A DNA stretch of 64,000 nt from Cordylochernes scorpioides (lineage: Eukaryota; Arthropoda; Arachnida; Pseudoscorpiones; Chernetidae). Below are positions 22,250 to 31,192 of this stretch, in pieces. Positions within the stretch are counted from its first letter, which is position 1. Each line of letters opens with the position of its first letter. Where the stretch lies: the NCBI GenBank assembly GCA_030710605.1, contig CP092863.1:64022438-64086437 (forward strand), written 5' to 3'. The translations under genes were made by a program, and so were the position numbers. A model generated the notes under the pieces. That model saw nothing but the letters and a program-made list of their open reading frames with translations, did no database searches and was not told the DNA's origin.

Positions 22250-22440
22250 TCAATACACTATTAGAGCTCTAAAGAAGTGGTCTGGTAGATTAAATTGACG
22301 AAACCGCTGGGAGGGTTCACCACTGACGAACCAAGCCCTTCCAATATATTTTTCATCGCAGTAAGGACAATAGAAGTTTGTTTTATGTGTAAAAGAGACT
22401 TTCGTGTTTAAATGTTTTATTTTGTTATATATAGATGGCA
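22250..22440 (-). repeat. Dispersed repeat with GAGGGTTCACCACT and TCGCAGTAAGG motifs
   Basis: Shares AACCGCTGGGAGGGTTCACC and CATCGCAGTAAG with 39300-39390 and, as a hairpin, with 37735-37820. Probably a short non-autonomous element; boundaries unclear. The 63-codon minus ORF is not supported by any motif. Confidence 0.4.
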
Positions 22441-22475
22441 CGTTCTGTTATAACATTTTGGCTTCATCTAATCTA

Positions 22476-22535
22476 AAAAGACAAAGGTCGCCTCTCCCGT
22501 CGTCGTTTTAGATCAATATACTCCCGGAAAAAAAT
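22476..22535 (+). repeat. Family D end fragments
   Basis: AAAGACAAAGGTCGCCTCTC followed shortly by TAGATCAATATACTCCCGG: both termini of a family D fold-back joined with the centre deleted. Confidence 0.6.
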
Positions 22536-22669
22536 TTACATCTTCATCTAATCTGTTAATTTAAAAAATCCAACAATATAGTATATTGCAACTTTCCTTA
22601 ATGTAATATCTTTTTAAAACTTTTTGTTTTGTTCCAAGAGGATAACAAGGCATTTTTATTTGGAAAATA

Positions 22670-23813
22670 CGAGGGCCATCCAATAAATAAGTTTCCCTAT
22701 TTTTTTTTCTGCAAACGAAACGTTGTAAAAATTAGTTAGTATGGAAGAAATGGTCACTAGGATGCGTTGGAAGCTGGTGACCTTCAAAATCACGCTACTC
22801 GTACGCGCAAGTCCGTGGCGCTTCAGTTTCCATGGAGCTACCACTGGTGAACGTGTCCACTTGCGAACTCCGTTCTGTAATTCGTTTTTTCACGGCGAAA
22901 AATGAAACTGCGGTCAATATTCATCGCAATTTAGTGTCAGTGTATGGTGAAGAATGTATGAGCATCCAAATGGTTCGCCGATGGCGTTCATGGTTCTTAG
23001 AAGGACGGCAAAACGTGCATGATGACGAGCGAAGCGGCAGGCCTGTTACTGCTACGGACAATGCAGCCGCTGCTGCTGTTCGGAATGTGGTGGAAGCAGA
23101 TCGCCGCGTCACCATTGACGAAATAATGATTCGACTGCCTCCTGGAATCGAAATTGGACGCTCTTCGATTGGAACAATCATGTCAGATATTTTGAATTTT
23201 CGCAAAGTCTGCGCAAGATGAGTCCCACGTTTGCTCTTGGAAAATCACAAGCAACAACGGATGGAGGCAGCCCGAGCTTTCCTGGAAATGCATCAAAGAG
23301 ATGGAGATCAACTGTTCTCCCGTATTGTCACTGGAGATGAAAGCTGGGTGCATCATTCAACTCCAGAAACAAAACGACAAAGCATGGTGTGGAAGAAGCC
23401 TGAGGAAAGTGCACCAAAAAAGGCGAAGGTCGCAATCTCTGCAGGCAAAGTTATGGCTATGGAAAACTTTAAATGGGAAATTTTCACACATCCACCTTAT
23501 TCTCCGGAACTTGCCCCAAGCGACTTCCATCTTTTTCCAGCACTCAAGTGGCACCTTGGAGGCAAGCACTTTGCGAATGATGACGAAGTGCAGGCGGAGG
23601 AGAACCACTGGCTACGAAGACAGGACACGGCTTGGTACAACAGTGGTATCAAAAAATTGCTACAACGGTGCCAAAAATGTTTGGACAGAAATGGTGATTA
23701 TTTAGAGAAGTAGTCTATGAGTTGTATAATGAAAATAAAATAACTGCATAATTGTAAATAATGTGGTTTATTTGTTAAAAAAATAGGGAAACTTATTTAT
23801 TGGATGGCCCTCG
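22670..23813 (+). mobile_element. mariner transposon (internally deleted)
   Basis: 1144 bp with inverted terminal repeats of about 31 bp beginning CGAGGGCCATCCAATAAATA, flanked by TA at 22668-22669 and 23814-23815. Size and termini fit the mariner family of DD34D transposons. It contains a defective transposase gene. Because both termini are intact, it could still be moved in trans. Confidence 0.95.
22832..23713 (+). pseudogene. mariner transposase, inactivated
   Basis: ATG at 22832. The N-terminal helix-turn-helix region (IRFFTAKNETAVN... MVRRWRSWF) binds the terminal repeats. A TGA at 23219-23221 interrupts the reading frame, which continues open in the same frame to the stop at 23711-23713. 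The first catalytic Asp block is present (TGDESWVHHSTPETKRQS), as is the last (PYSPELAPSDFHLFP). The segment between them that should carry the second catalytic Asp is missing, about 50 residues, consistent with 293 codons against about 345 for the family. So there are two independent inactivating lesions. Confidence 0.92.
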
Positions 23814-23815
23814 TA

Positions 23816-24490
23816 TTATTGTTTATCTGTAAAATACAATTATTCAATGTGTAAAATTAAAACCACACAACAGTATACGATATATTTTAAATTCTTTCAT
23901 AAAGCTAATTCTCAACGCGATATAACAGAATCTTTTAAAAGAATATTCTGATGACACGTCACAAAAATTGAAATTTATAATATAGATTCATAAAATATCT
24001 ATTAAGTTGACACTCTGCGCTCCAGGAACCTGGGTTATAAATATCTATCTTTTACTCTTAATAAGAATAATTAAGTCTATCTGTTAGTAATTTAAATGGT
24101 TTCATTTCTTGTGTATAGACAAATTATAAATTAAAATAATTTTATTGATATCTTGTCAATACATTCAAAATTGCACAGTCTGTACTATTTAAAAAGATAA
24201 TTATATATATGACTATATCAATGAATATGACGACTCTACCACCGCTGCAGAGTTTGGTGGAGAATCGCCAGTGGGTCTCCAGCGACACCACGTATTTCGG
24301 GATCACGAAGAAAACGTAGATAACGTGTTTAACCGCTGAAGAGATGGTGATGTCGTGGTCCTCGAGACCAACTGGAAAGATCCAGGACTGCAGGTCCGAC
24401 CGATGATGGAGAACATCTCTCGGATGACAGGACGAACGGTGCTGTAGGATCTTGTGTATAGATGGGGCGTTATTGCCTAGTGCTAAGCGC
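23816..24490. other. Spacer with a GC-rich stretch of unknown origin
   Basis: AT-rich to 24235. 24236-24440 is GC-richer and includes TTTGGTGGAGAATCGCC, similar in form to the primer-binding region of LTR elements at 28310 and 44677, so it may be LTR-retrotransposon leader or gag debris. No ORF is preserved. Confidence 0.3.
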
Positions 24491-24492
24491 TT

Positions 24493-24750
24493 TTACTCGC
24501 GTCCTGTTTTGATTGCTGAGTTGAACCAGTTGACTAGGAAGTTCCATGCTGAGGTTGAGTCTGGAAGTCTGGTCATAGATATAGGATTGAGAATAGCTGT
24601 TTGTATCCTATGTCTTAGGAATCCTGGACAGTTGAAGAGAAGATGATCAACTGTCTGTGGCTCTTCTGAACAGTGGATACAGGTAGGGTCTGTTTCGGGA
24701 TGCACACGTGTAATGTCTGTCAGTACATGACCATGGCTGTGAGGATGCAA
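24493..24750 (-). pseudogene. C-terminal fragment of a non-LTR retrotransposon ORF2
   Basis: 85-codon minus-strand ORF with CIHCSEEPQTVDHLLFNC (C-x2-C-x8-H-x4-C), the zinc motif typical of the C-terminus of R1/Jockey/I-type ORF2 proteins. Upstream RT is absent, as expected for a 5'-truncated insertion. Confidence 0.7.
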
Positions 24751-25385
24751 AACAAATTATAAAATTTATAAAATACGAGAAAGGCAATGAGGGAAGTTTA
24801 CAGAGTAGAAAACTATAACAAAATTGATAATATGTTAATATAAAATAATAAATATTTTGCTATAATATATAGCTCTATATACATTTTTGAAATATCACAT
24901 TTTAAAAAATTGAACTGATTTTATTTTGACGCTAAGTAAAATATTTCTTAAATCTTAGTCTGAAAGAGAGAAATAATTCTAAATAATATTTATCACAGAA
25001 GAACTAAATCATGCTAATAATAAGTAAGCGTAAATAAATATGTCAAAAATAGAAAAAAAACAATTAAAATTTTAAAATAATATAAATACTATCATAAATT
25101 TTCTTATCTTTCATAATAAATATTTTAATTTTTATTTTTAGATAAAATAGTTCGATTCCTTAAAATAGTTTAAATATCCCTTGGTAGATGGCGCCAGCAT
25201 AATGTGGTGGCACACCAAACGTATTCTAAAAATAAAATTTATAAATGGACACAGAAAATGTTAACAATTTTGAATGGTAGAATGTTTGGGTCTGCGCTAT
25301 AAATTATTTTATATTGTTCACATTTTTGATATTGTCACTTTAGAAAATTAGGAAAAAAACTTCATGATGACGCGCGGTCAAAAAC
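24751..25385. other. AT-rich sequence, degraded LTR-like fragments
   Basis: GGCAATGAGGGAAGTTTACA near 24783 resembles an inverted piece of the solo LTR at 25536. The remainder (24900-25380) shows nothing recognisable. Confidence 0.35.
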
Positions 25386-25394
25386 AAATTAAAA

Positions 25395-25535
25395 TATATA
25401 AAGTATTAGAAAAGCAATGCGGCAAGTTTACAGAATAGCAAAATATAAATATCAAAATTATAAAAATCTATTTATAAAATAATAAATGCTATGTATTTCG
25501 CTACAATATTGTAGCAAAGTATTTATTATATTTTA
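25395..25535 (-). repeat. Inverted partial copy of the adjacent solo LTR
   Basis: GCAATGCGGCAAGTTTACAG and the following TAAATATCAAAATTA are the reverse complement of parts of 25536-25687, so the two form an imperfect palindrome centred near 25500. Confidence 0.5.
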
Positions 25536-25687
25536 TGTACAGATTATTAATTTTGATATTTATTTTTGCTACTCTGGAAATTTCCCTCATTGCTTATCTT
25601 GCATCTTTTAAATGTTGATTTTGTTTGTGCCTTAAATAAATTGCTGTGTCATCCTGAAGTTTGTCTTTCCTAATTTTCTAAGTTACA
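25536..25687 (+). mobile_element. Solo LTR related to the short LTR element at 44504-45167
   Basis: Begins TGTACAGATTATT and ends AAGTTACA. Shares ATTAAATAAATTGCTGTGT-like and GAGGTTTGTCTTTCCTAATTT-like blocks with both direct repeats at 44504 and 44999. No internal region follows. Confidence 0.55.
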
Positions 25688-25732
25688 ATATTTAATTTTT
25701 TTTTTAAATAGAGCCATCCATAAATATTTAAT

Positions 25733-25948
25733 TAAAAAGGCATATACTCGTATCGGATCAAAATATTTATTTTACCAATATTTCAGTTGGTTTAACGCCA
25801 ACCTTTATCAAGGTGTTATAACATTTTAAGTTAGTTGTTGACACACTTTAAAATGTTATAACACCTTGATAAAGGTTGGTGTTCAGCCAACTGAAATATT
25901 GGTAAAATAAATATTTTGATCCAATATATGCCTTTTTAATTAAATATT
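25733..25948. repeat. Fold-back element, family B, complete copy
   Basis: Arms of about 95 bp start ATTAAAAAGGCATATACTCG and end at the inverted TATGCCTTTTTAATTAAA. Each arm has a degenerate hammerhead-like core (see 25862-25904). Other copies: 28030-33402 (split by the Gypsy element), 37377-37475 (one arm) and 56690-56930. Confidence 0.85.
25862..25904 (+). ncRNA. Degenerate hammerhead-like motif (family B)
   Basis: CACC/GGTA stem I, TTGATAA in place of CTGATGA (C3 to T, G8 to A), one extra A, hairpin GGTTGGY-GTTCA-GCCAACT, GAAA, TATT. The order and spacing match the hammerheads in families A and D, but two catalytic positions are changed, so activity is unlikely. The opposite arm (25773-25815, minus) has the same form. 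Confidence 0.4.
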
Positions 25949-26084
25949 TAAATTAGAATAATTAAAATTTATATATCGAAAAATAACATTAAAGTGTAAA
26001 AAAAATATTTATTTGTGATGACTGAAGATTTATTCATGCAATAGAAGAAACTATTGTATAGTTTATTTAATTAATATCATATAT

Positions 26085-26460
26085 TAAAATCAAAAAAGGC
26101 CTATCCTGACACCGCTCATATGAGCATTTTAGATGGCAGAGCGCCATCTAGTGGAACAAAAATAAACTAAACGTTTATTTAACTTTTTCCGTGATATTTG
26201 GCCAACCCAATTTCTTAATAAATCAAGAGATTGATACGCCAACCACGTAAGCGTTTCGGGACCAAATTTTGGTCGTAGATGTACAATCTGCCACTCTGAA
26301 GAGGGCCAACAGCCCTAAACGCGTACGTGATTGGCTTTTCTTGATTTATCAAGAAATTGGGTTGGCCAAATATCATGAAACAAGTTAAATAAACGTTTAG
26401 TTGATTTTTGTTCCACTAGATGACGTTCTGAAATCTAAAATGTTCTAGTAAGCGCGGTCA
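26085..26460. repeat. Fold-back element, family A, inverted-dimer copy
   Basis: Both arms contain GGCAGAGCGCCATCTAGTGG or its complement and TTGGCCAACCCAATTTCTT. The right arm has a hammerhead-like core at 26291-26330 (CCACT, CTGAAGA, GGGC-CAACA-GCCC, TAAA, CGCGUA, CGTGA), degraded at G12 and stem I. The left arm keeps only the GAAACGC...CGTGG half on the minus strand. Confidence 0.75.
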
Positions 26461-27640
26461 CGGGAATTAAAGAATTTTTAAATTTTTCAGAAAGAATGCG
26501 CTCTAACGTTCCGCCCTCTAAGTCGCTAACAAAAAACTGCGACTGTTTTCTATAAAAAAAGGAAACATAAGAGATTGCCTATATATCAGGGCAATAGATT
26601 TAATTTTTCATGCTAACAAAATGTTCCTTCATAGCATCAATAAATAATGAGAACATAATTCGAAAGATAAATATTCAATAAAAATTCGGCTTCACAAATT
26701 GAAGAGTGACAAGAATTGAAATTGAAAATCGCAGACATATCGTTGAGCAGGCAAATAAATTCCAGAAGCCACTTTACATACATTCTCTGTTTGTTTACAT
26801 GATATAATTTGATATAATTTGTGAATTAATGCCTGCTTTGGAGAAATTTGGAAATCTGGCTGCTTTGTGATTATTATCTCAAGCACCAGAGTGACATTGC
26901 TATGCTGCAATTCATGGAGAGTGTTAGAGTAGGTCTATTCTCTCCAGAAAGTCTTCAATTAATTGTTGAAACAATACGTGGAAAGACGCCAAGTTTCAAC
27001 GCAATAGCTTTTTTTACTAATTTTTCTATCTTTATATTTCAACAGCTCCACCTTTGCAAATATTCAAAGATAATTTTATATTTCAAAAATGGCCAATTGA
27101 ATAACTGTAGGATAACGTTTGAAAACGAAATTTCTTCATTTTATCATAAACGTAATGCCCCGATTTTACTTTTTAAAGCCTTTCCCATTTTATCATTTTT
27201 CTCTCTGCAAAAATTATTTTTATTGATAATAAGATTTTATTTTGACCAAGATAGGTACAATTTTTATACGGAAAGAAATAGCCTAGAGAACACTTTAACC
27301 ATCCATACCTGGCATGGGAAATATATACTTGTTTAAGGAAAATTATATATATAGAATCCTTTTACTATAATGGTTTGCATGAAATTTTTTTCGAGGATTA
27401 AATTTTTTTCGAATTATATAGAAATTCACAATATTGAAGTTTGATATATGGAGATCTGATTGTATGATAATACAATTTTGCATATAAACACATTCGTAAT
27501 TATTGTATTCAATAGCATTGCGTTTATTTATTTCCGAACCTCTGTTGACGAGGTTTAAACAACCCCTATAAGGAACTGATGATGATATAGTAGCATCCAC
27601 AATGGTGGAAAAATCTTTTTTAAAATGGTATTACTCTACG
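26461..27640. other. AT-rich sequence with an unassigned ORF (26848-27336)
   Basis: The + ORF of 162 codons has no ATG until residue 19. Its first 50 codons are of ordinary composition and the rest is AT-driven. I do not recognise a domain and cannot support a gene call. The remainder has no repeats that I can see. Confidence 0.25.
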
Positions 27641-27659
27641 CTATTAGATTGTCATCATT

Positions 27660-27960
27660 TTATTTTGGGTTATTTAAATATCATCAACATGCCAGTTTAA
27701 CTGGCCAAAGTGTCTATTTTTTAAAGAAATATGAATGCCGGCCAGGCAGCCTCTATTTTTACGATTATTAGCAGGGTTCCTGAAACGCAAAAATTCAATT
27801 CCATTAAAACTTTGATTACGAATGAATACATATTCAGAATTTGGTTGACATATGGACTACACTACTCACACACACACAACATCGATTACCCTCATAACAA
27901 TCTCACGACAATTCCCCAAGACTACAACCACTCATCTACGCCACAACCCTCGCCCCTATC
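27660..27960 (+). repeat. Family E-related half element
   Basis: Contains CCAGTTTAACTGGCCAAAGT, then TGTCTATTTTTTAAAGAAAT and GGCCAGGCAGCCTCTATTTT, shared with 55795-56075 and 8165-8215. No paired arm is found nearby. Confidence 0.45.
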
Positions 27961-28029
27961 TGCAATATAGATTTTACATATATATGTATAACTATTGAAA
28001 ATAGAGCAATCCATAAATAAATCTTCAAT

Positions 28030-28126
28030 TAAAAAGGCATATGTTGGATCAAAAAATCATTTATTTTACCAATATCCCAGTTGGCTGAATGCCAACCTTT
28101 ATCAAGGTATTATAGCACATTAATAT
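28030..28126 (+). repeat. Family B fold-back, left arm (split by Gypsy insertion)
   Basis: ATTAAAAAGGCATATGTTGG through CCTTTATCAAGGTATTATAG. The partner arm lies at 33303-33402, 5.2 kb away, showing that the Gypsy element landed in the loop of a pre-existing fold-back. Confidence 0.85.
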
Positions 28127-28307
28127 TGTCACTGAATAATTATTTTAAATATTCTGTGGTATATCATCATTAATATTTGCATAGTCATCACCCCTTACCT
28201 TTCTTGTATATTATTACTTGTAAATAAATTCTTAGCAATAGTTTGCATTTTATAAATAAATTATTTTTACTTAAACTTTTGTTATACTCGTTATCACTAC
28301 CGTGACA
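28127..28307 (+). repeat. 5' LTR of the Gypsy element
   Basis: 181 bp, from TGTCACTG to CCGTGACA. Contains AATAAA-type signals near its 3' part. Reads the same as 33122-33302. Confidence 0.97.
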
Positions 28308-28309
28308 AC

Positions 28310-28325
28310 TGGTGGAGAAGCTGGA
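28310..28325 (+). promoter_or_regulatory. Primer-binding site
   Basis: TGGTGGAGAAGCTGG starts two bases after the LTR; TGG is the complement of the CCA end of a primer tRNA. The tRNA species was not determined. Confidence 0.7.
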
Positions 28326-28398
28326 ATATTCCCTCGCCGCCCAAGCCGTTAGAAGAAGCCGAAGACTACAAGGACTAGAACCTCAAGAAAACATCGCT

Positions 28399-29553
28399 AT
28401 GATCAAGCAAGAGACACAGACAAAAATGGGTGAGTACCATTTTCAACCTTTTAGAAACCCTTCTATTTTTACTGGAGAACGCAACCAGAATCCAGAAAAA
28501 TGGTTGAAAGAATTCCATCGCGTCGCTCGCTACAACTGCTGGGATGATTCAATGTGCCTCGCAAATGTTTATTTTTTCCTCCAAGGAACAGCGCACAGAT
28601 GGTACGAAAATGTTGAAGAGAAAATTAATTCATGGGATATTTTTGTGAAAATGTTTTCTCAGAATTTCGGACATCATGTCACCCAAAAAGATCAACTCGC
28701 AGAGAACCTCAAAACTCGAGCTCAGGGGAAGGAGGAGACCAGTGATTCTTACATTCAAGATGTTCTCCATCTGTGCAGAGAAGTGAATCCGGCTATGATG
28801 GAAAATGAAATAGTTGCACACTTGACGAAAGGAATATCGGAGGAGATATATCAGTCAATCATCATTTTAGACATTGCAAGTATCGATGAGTTCATCAAAT
28901 GGTGCCGAAAAATTGAGGCTTCAAATAAAAAACGTGTAAAAAAACGTGTAGTATTCGACAGACTACCGAATGTTGCCGCCATCGATTCAGCAGACTCTGA
29001 ATCAATGGAAGACTTAATCCGACGCATCGTGCGTGAAGAAGTTCATCGCGCACTAAATCCGGAGTCAACTACCCCTGAACCATCTTCTCTGAAAGAAATT
29101 ATCCGAGAAGAGATTGAAAAAAACGTAGCTGCAATTTCGAAGCCTATTCAAAGGCCTCCGCCACGACAGTCGTACCCCAACCAAACACGTACATTCAACC
29201 AGGTTCCACGACGTCAGTACCCTACCCAAACGCCCATATATAACCAGATGCCACCACAACGAAGAACGGATGAATGGAGGACGCATGACAACATCCCAAT
29301 ATGTTTTAATTGCGGCCGCCCAGGCCATGTTAAGCGATATTGTAGAGAACGCCGACAATGGACGCAGAGACACGAAGGACATGCACCAAGCACCCAAGTA
29401 CCTCAAATGAGTAACCACCAAGCCATAAGAAGCCAAATCTACCGCAGACAATCGCCGTATCCAAACAGAGGAAGATCCCCAAGACGCCAGTCCATTTCCC
29501 CAGGCCGCCATACAAGCCAATCCTCACGCCGCTACAATCTAGAAAAAAACTAA
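28399..29553 (+). CDS. gag: Gag polyprotein of Gypsy element
   Basis: Structural protein of the retrotransposon particle. The frame is open from about 28312, but the first ATG is at 28399 (a second is at 28426); I chose the first. The N-terminal half is a capsid-like Gag domain (FTGERNQNPEKWLKEF ... FFLQGTAHRWYE ... FG). The C-terminal part is rich in Pro/Arg/Gln and holds one CCHC zinc knuckle, C-F-N-C-x4-H-x4-C, at about 29302-29343, for RNA binding. The stop TAA at 29551-29553 directly follows an A-AAA-AAC heptamer, a classical -1 frameshift site, so pol is probably made as a Gag-Pol fusion. Confidence 0.93.
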   Translation: MIKQETQTKMGEYHFQPFRNPSIFTGERNQNPEKWLKEFHRVARYNCWDDSMCLANVYFFLQGTAHRWYENVEEKINSWDIFVKMFSQNFGHHVTQKDQLAENLKTRAQGKEETSDSYIQDVLHLCREVNPAMMENEIVAHLTKGISEEIYQSIIILDIASIDEFIKWCRKIEASNKKRVKKRVVFDRLPNVAAIDSADSESMEDLIRRIVREEVHRALNPESTTPEPSSLKEIIREEIEKNVAAISKPIQRPPPRQSYPNQTRTFNQVPRRQYPTQTPIYNQMPPQRRTDEWRTHDNIPICFNCGRPGHVKRYCRERRQWTQRHEGHAPSTQVPQMSNHQAIRSQIYRRQSPYPNRGRSPRRQSISPGRHTSQSSRRYNLEKN

Positions 29554-29580
29554 GCGTCGCGTCTTCTTTCGAGGGGGAAG
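29544..29580 (+). promoter_or_regulatory. Predicted -1 ribosomal frameshift signal (gag-pol)
   Basis: Slippery heptamer A-AAA-AAC at 29544-29550, in phase with gag codons AAA AAC, is followed at once by the gag stop. The -1 frame is open across the stop into pol. After a 12-nt spacer, CTTCTT (29563-29568) can pair with GGGAAG (29575-29580). The heptamer matches the X-XXY-YYZ rule; the stem is short, so strength is uncertain. Confidence 0.7.
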
Positions 29581-29588
29581 CCGCGGGT

Positions 29589-31187
29589 GTGAAAAACCCT
29601 CCATCGTCGACAGCCGCTAAATTACAACAAAATTATGTCGAAATCATCATTGATGACATTGCATTTTCTGCTCTGGTCGATTCAGGTTCCTCTTTTTCAG
29701 TTATCTCTGATGGATTAAGACGACAATTAAAAAAGACCATGTTCAAGGATAGCGGAATGACTCTGAAAGTTGCTGATGGCAAGAATGTTACATCGATCGG
29801 CCGATGCACAATCAGCTTGAGCATCAATGGATTGGAACAGCCGCTTGAGTTTATCGTCCTCCCTAATAGTAACCCAAGTATTATCCTCGGATGGGATTTC
29901 CTAGAAGCATCAAATGCCGTGATTGATTGTGGACGCGCCGAAATCAGATTGGAAGAGGCCAAAGATGTACTAAATTCACCAGCTTCCATGGGAAAGGTTG
30001 TGGCTAGCAGAAGCGTCGTAATCCCAGCCGAATCTACCAAACTAATAAATGTTATGAGTGAAGAGCTTAATGGGCAAAATCAGGTACTTTTTGAACCTTC
30101 GAAAAAGGTATTAATAGGAAAAGGGTTAACACTTCCCTGTGCATTATTCAGGCTTTCCCATAATAAAGGAAAACTTTGGATCGTAAATTCTAGCACCACA
30201 GCTCAAATAGTCCCTAAGGGAATGTGCCTGGGAAAAATTCAAAGGGTTGAAGAAAATAACTTGACGGCTATTTCAGAATGTTCTGAATTTAATAAGGAGG
30301 TGAAAAATGCGAATCATGCCAGTCATGCTGATAAAAGTGACTTTAAATTTTTACAAAATTTAATTAGTGATGATTTATCAGAAGAGCAGCAGTCTCAAAT
30401 CTTATCAATTTTAAAACGATATGATAAAATATTTGATAAAAATAATGAACCAGTAAAGCAAACTTCAGTAACCAAACATAAAATTGAAACTGGAAACCAT
30501 CAGCCTATTAAGCATAGACCATATCGAGTCTCCCCTACAGAACGCCAAGCAATCCAAACGGAAGTGGACAAAATGCTAGATGCCGGGATTATACGTCATT
30601 CAGAAAGCCCATGGTCATCGCCGGTTATTTTAGTGAAGAAGAAGGATGGTAACTGGCGTTTCTGTGTGGATTACAGACGACTAAACAAAGTTACTAAAAA
30701 AGACGTTTACCCACTACCCCGAATCGATGATACACTTGACTCCCTGAAAGGAGCTAAATTTTATTCATCAATGGACCTTCGTTCAGGATATTGGCAAATA
30801 GAAGTCGACGAAGCAGATAGAGAAAAAACTGCCTTTATTACCCCTGACGGACTCTACGAATTCCTAGTCATGCCCTTTGGCCTGTGCAATGCCCCTGCAA
30901 CATTCGAGCGCATGATGGACAAGATATTGAAAGGTTTGAAATGGACGATGGCCCTCTGTTATTTAGACGACATCGTGGTGTATTCCAAATCGTTCAACGA
31001 ACATTTACACCGGCTTGAAATCATACTACAATGTCTCGACAAAGCCGAGCTACGCCTCAACCCAAAAAAGTGCCTTTTCGGAACCAAACGAATAAGAGTG
31101 TTTGGACACCTCGTCGATAGTAAAGGTATTTATCCCGATCCAGAAAAGATTGAAGCTATCGCAAGTTCCCGACCCCAAAATCTATAA
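29589..31187 (+). CDS. pol: Pol part 1: protease and reverse transcriptase
   Basis: The frame lies -1 relative to gag and is open upstream across the gag stop; no ATG start is needed. The protease active site DSG is at residues 31-33 counted from 29589 (ALVDSGSSFSVI). Reverse transcriptase follows with KKKDGNWRFCVDYRRLN, MPFGLCNAPATF and the catalytic YLDD at residues 458-461. The ORF ends at TAA 31185-31187, next to a CCCCAAAA run near 31170, where the frame changes relative to the following ORF. That could be a true mutation or a homopolymer error in the assembly. Confidence 0.93.
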   Translation: MKNPPSSTAAKLQQNYVEIIIDDIAFSALVDSGSSFSVISDGLRRQLKKTMFKDSGMTLKVADGKNVTSIGRCTISLSINGLEQPLEFIVLPNSNPSIILGWDFLEASNAVIDCGRAEIRLEEAKDVLNSPASMGKVVASRSVVIPAESTKLINVMSEELNGQNQVLFEPSKKVLIGKGLTLPCALFRLSHNKGKLWIVNSSTTAQIVPKGMCLGKIQRVEENNLTAISECSEFNKEVKNANHASHADKSDFKFLQNLISDDLSEEQQSQILSILKRYDKIFDKNNEPVKQTSVTKHKIETGNHQPIKHRPYRVSPTERQAIQTEVDKMLDAGIIRHSESPWSSPVILVKKKDGNWRFCVDYRRLNKVTKKDVYPLPRIDDTLDSLKGAKFYSSMDLRSGYWQIEVDEADREKTAFITPDGLYEFLVMPFGLCNAPATFERMMDKILKGLKWTMALCYLDDIVVYSKSFNEHLHRLEIILQCLDKAELRLNPKKCLFGTKRIRVFGHLVDSKGIYPDPEKIEAIASSRPQNL

Positions 31188-31192
31188 CAGAT

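Noticed and set aside
22290-22330. Hammerhead-like string with GAAACC and CTGACGA
   Set aside because: The pieces occur in permuted order and neither stem II nor stem III forms a consistent pairing.
26848-27336. 162-codon + ORF as a host gene
   Set aside because: No ATG at the start, no recognised domain, AT-driven composition in the second half; left unassigned.
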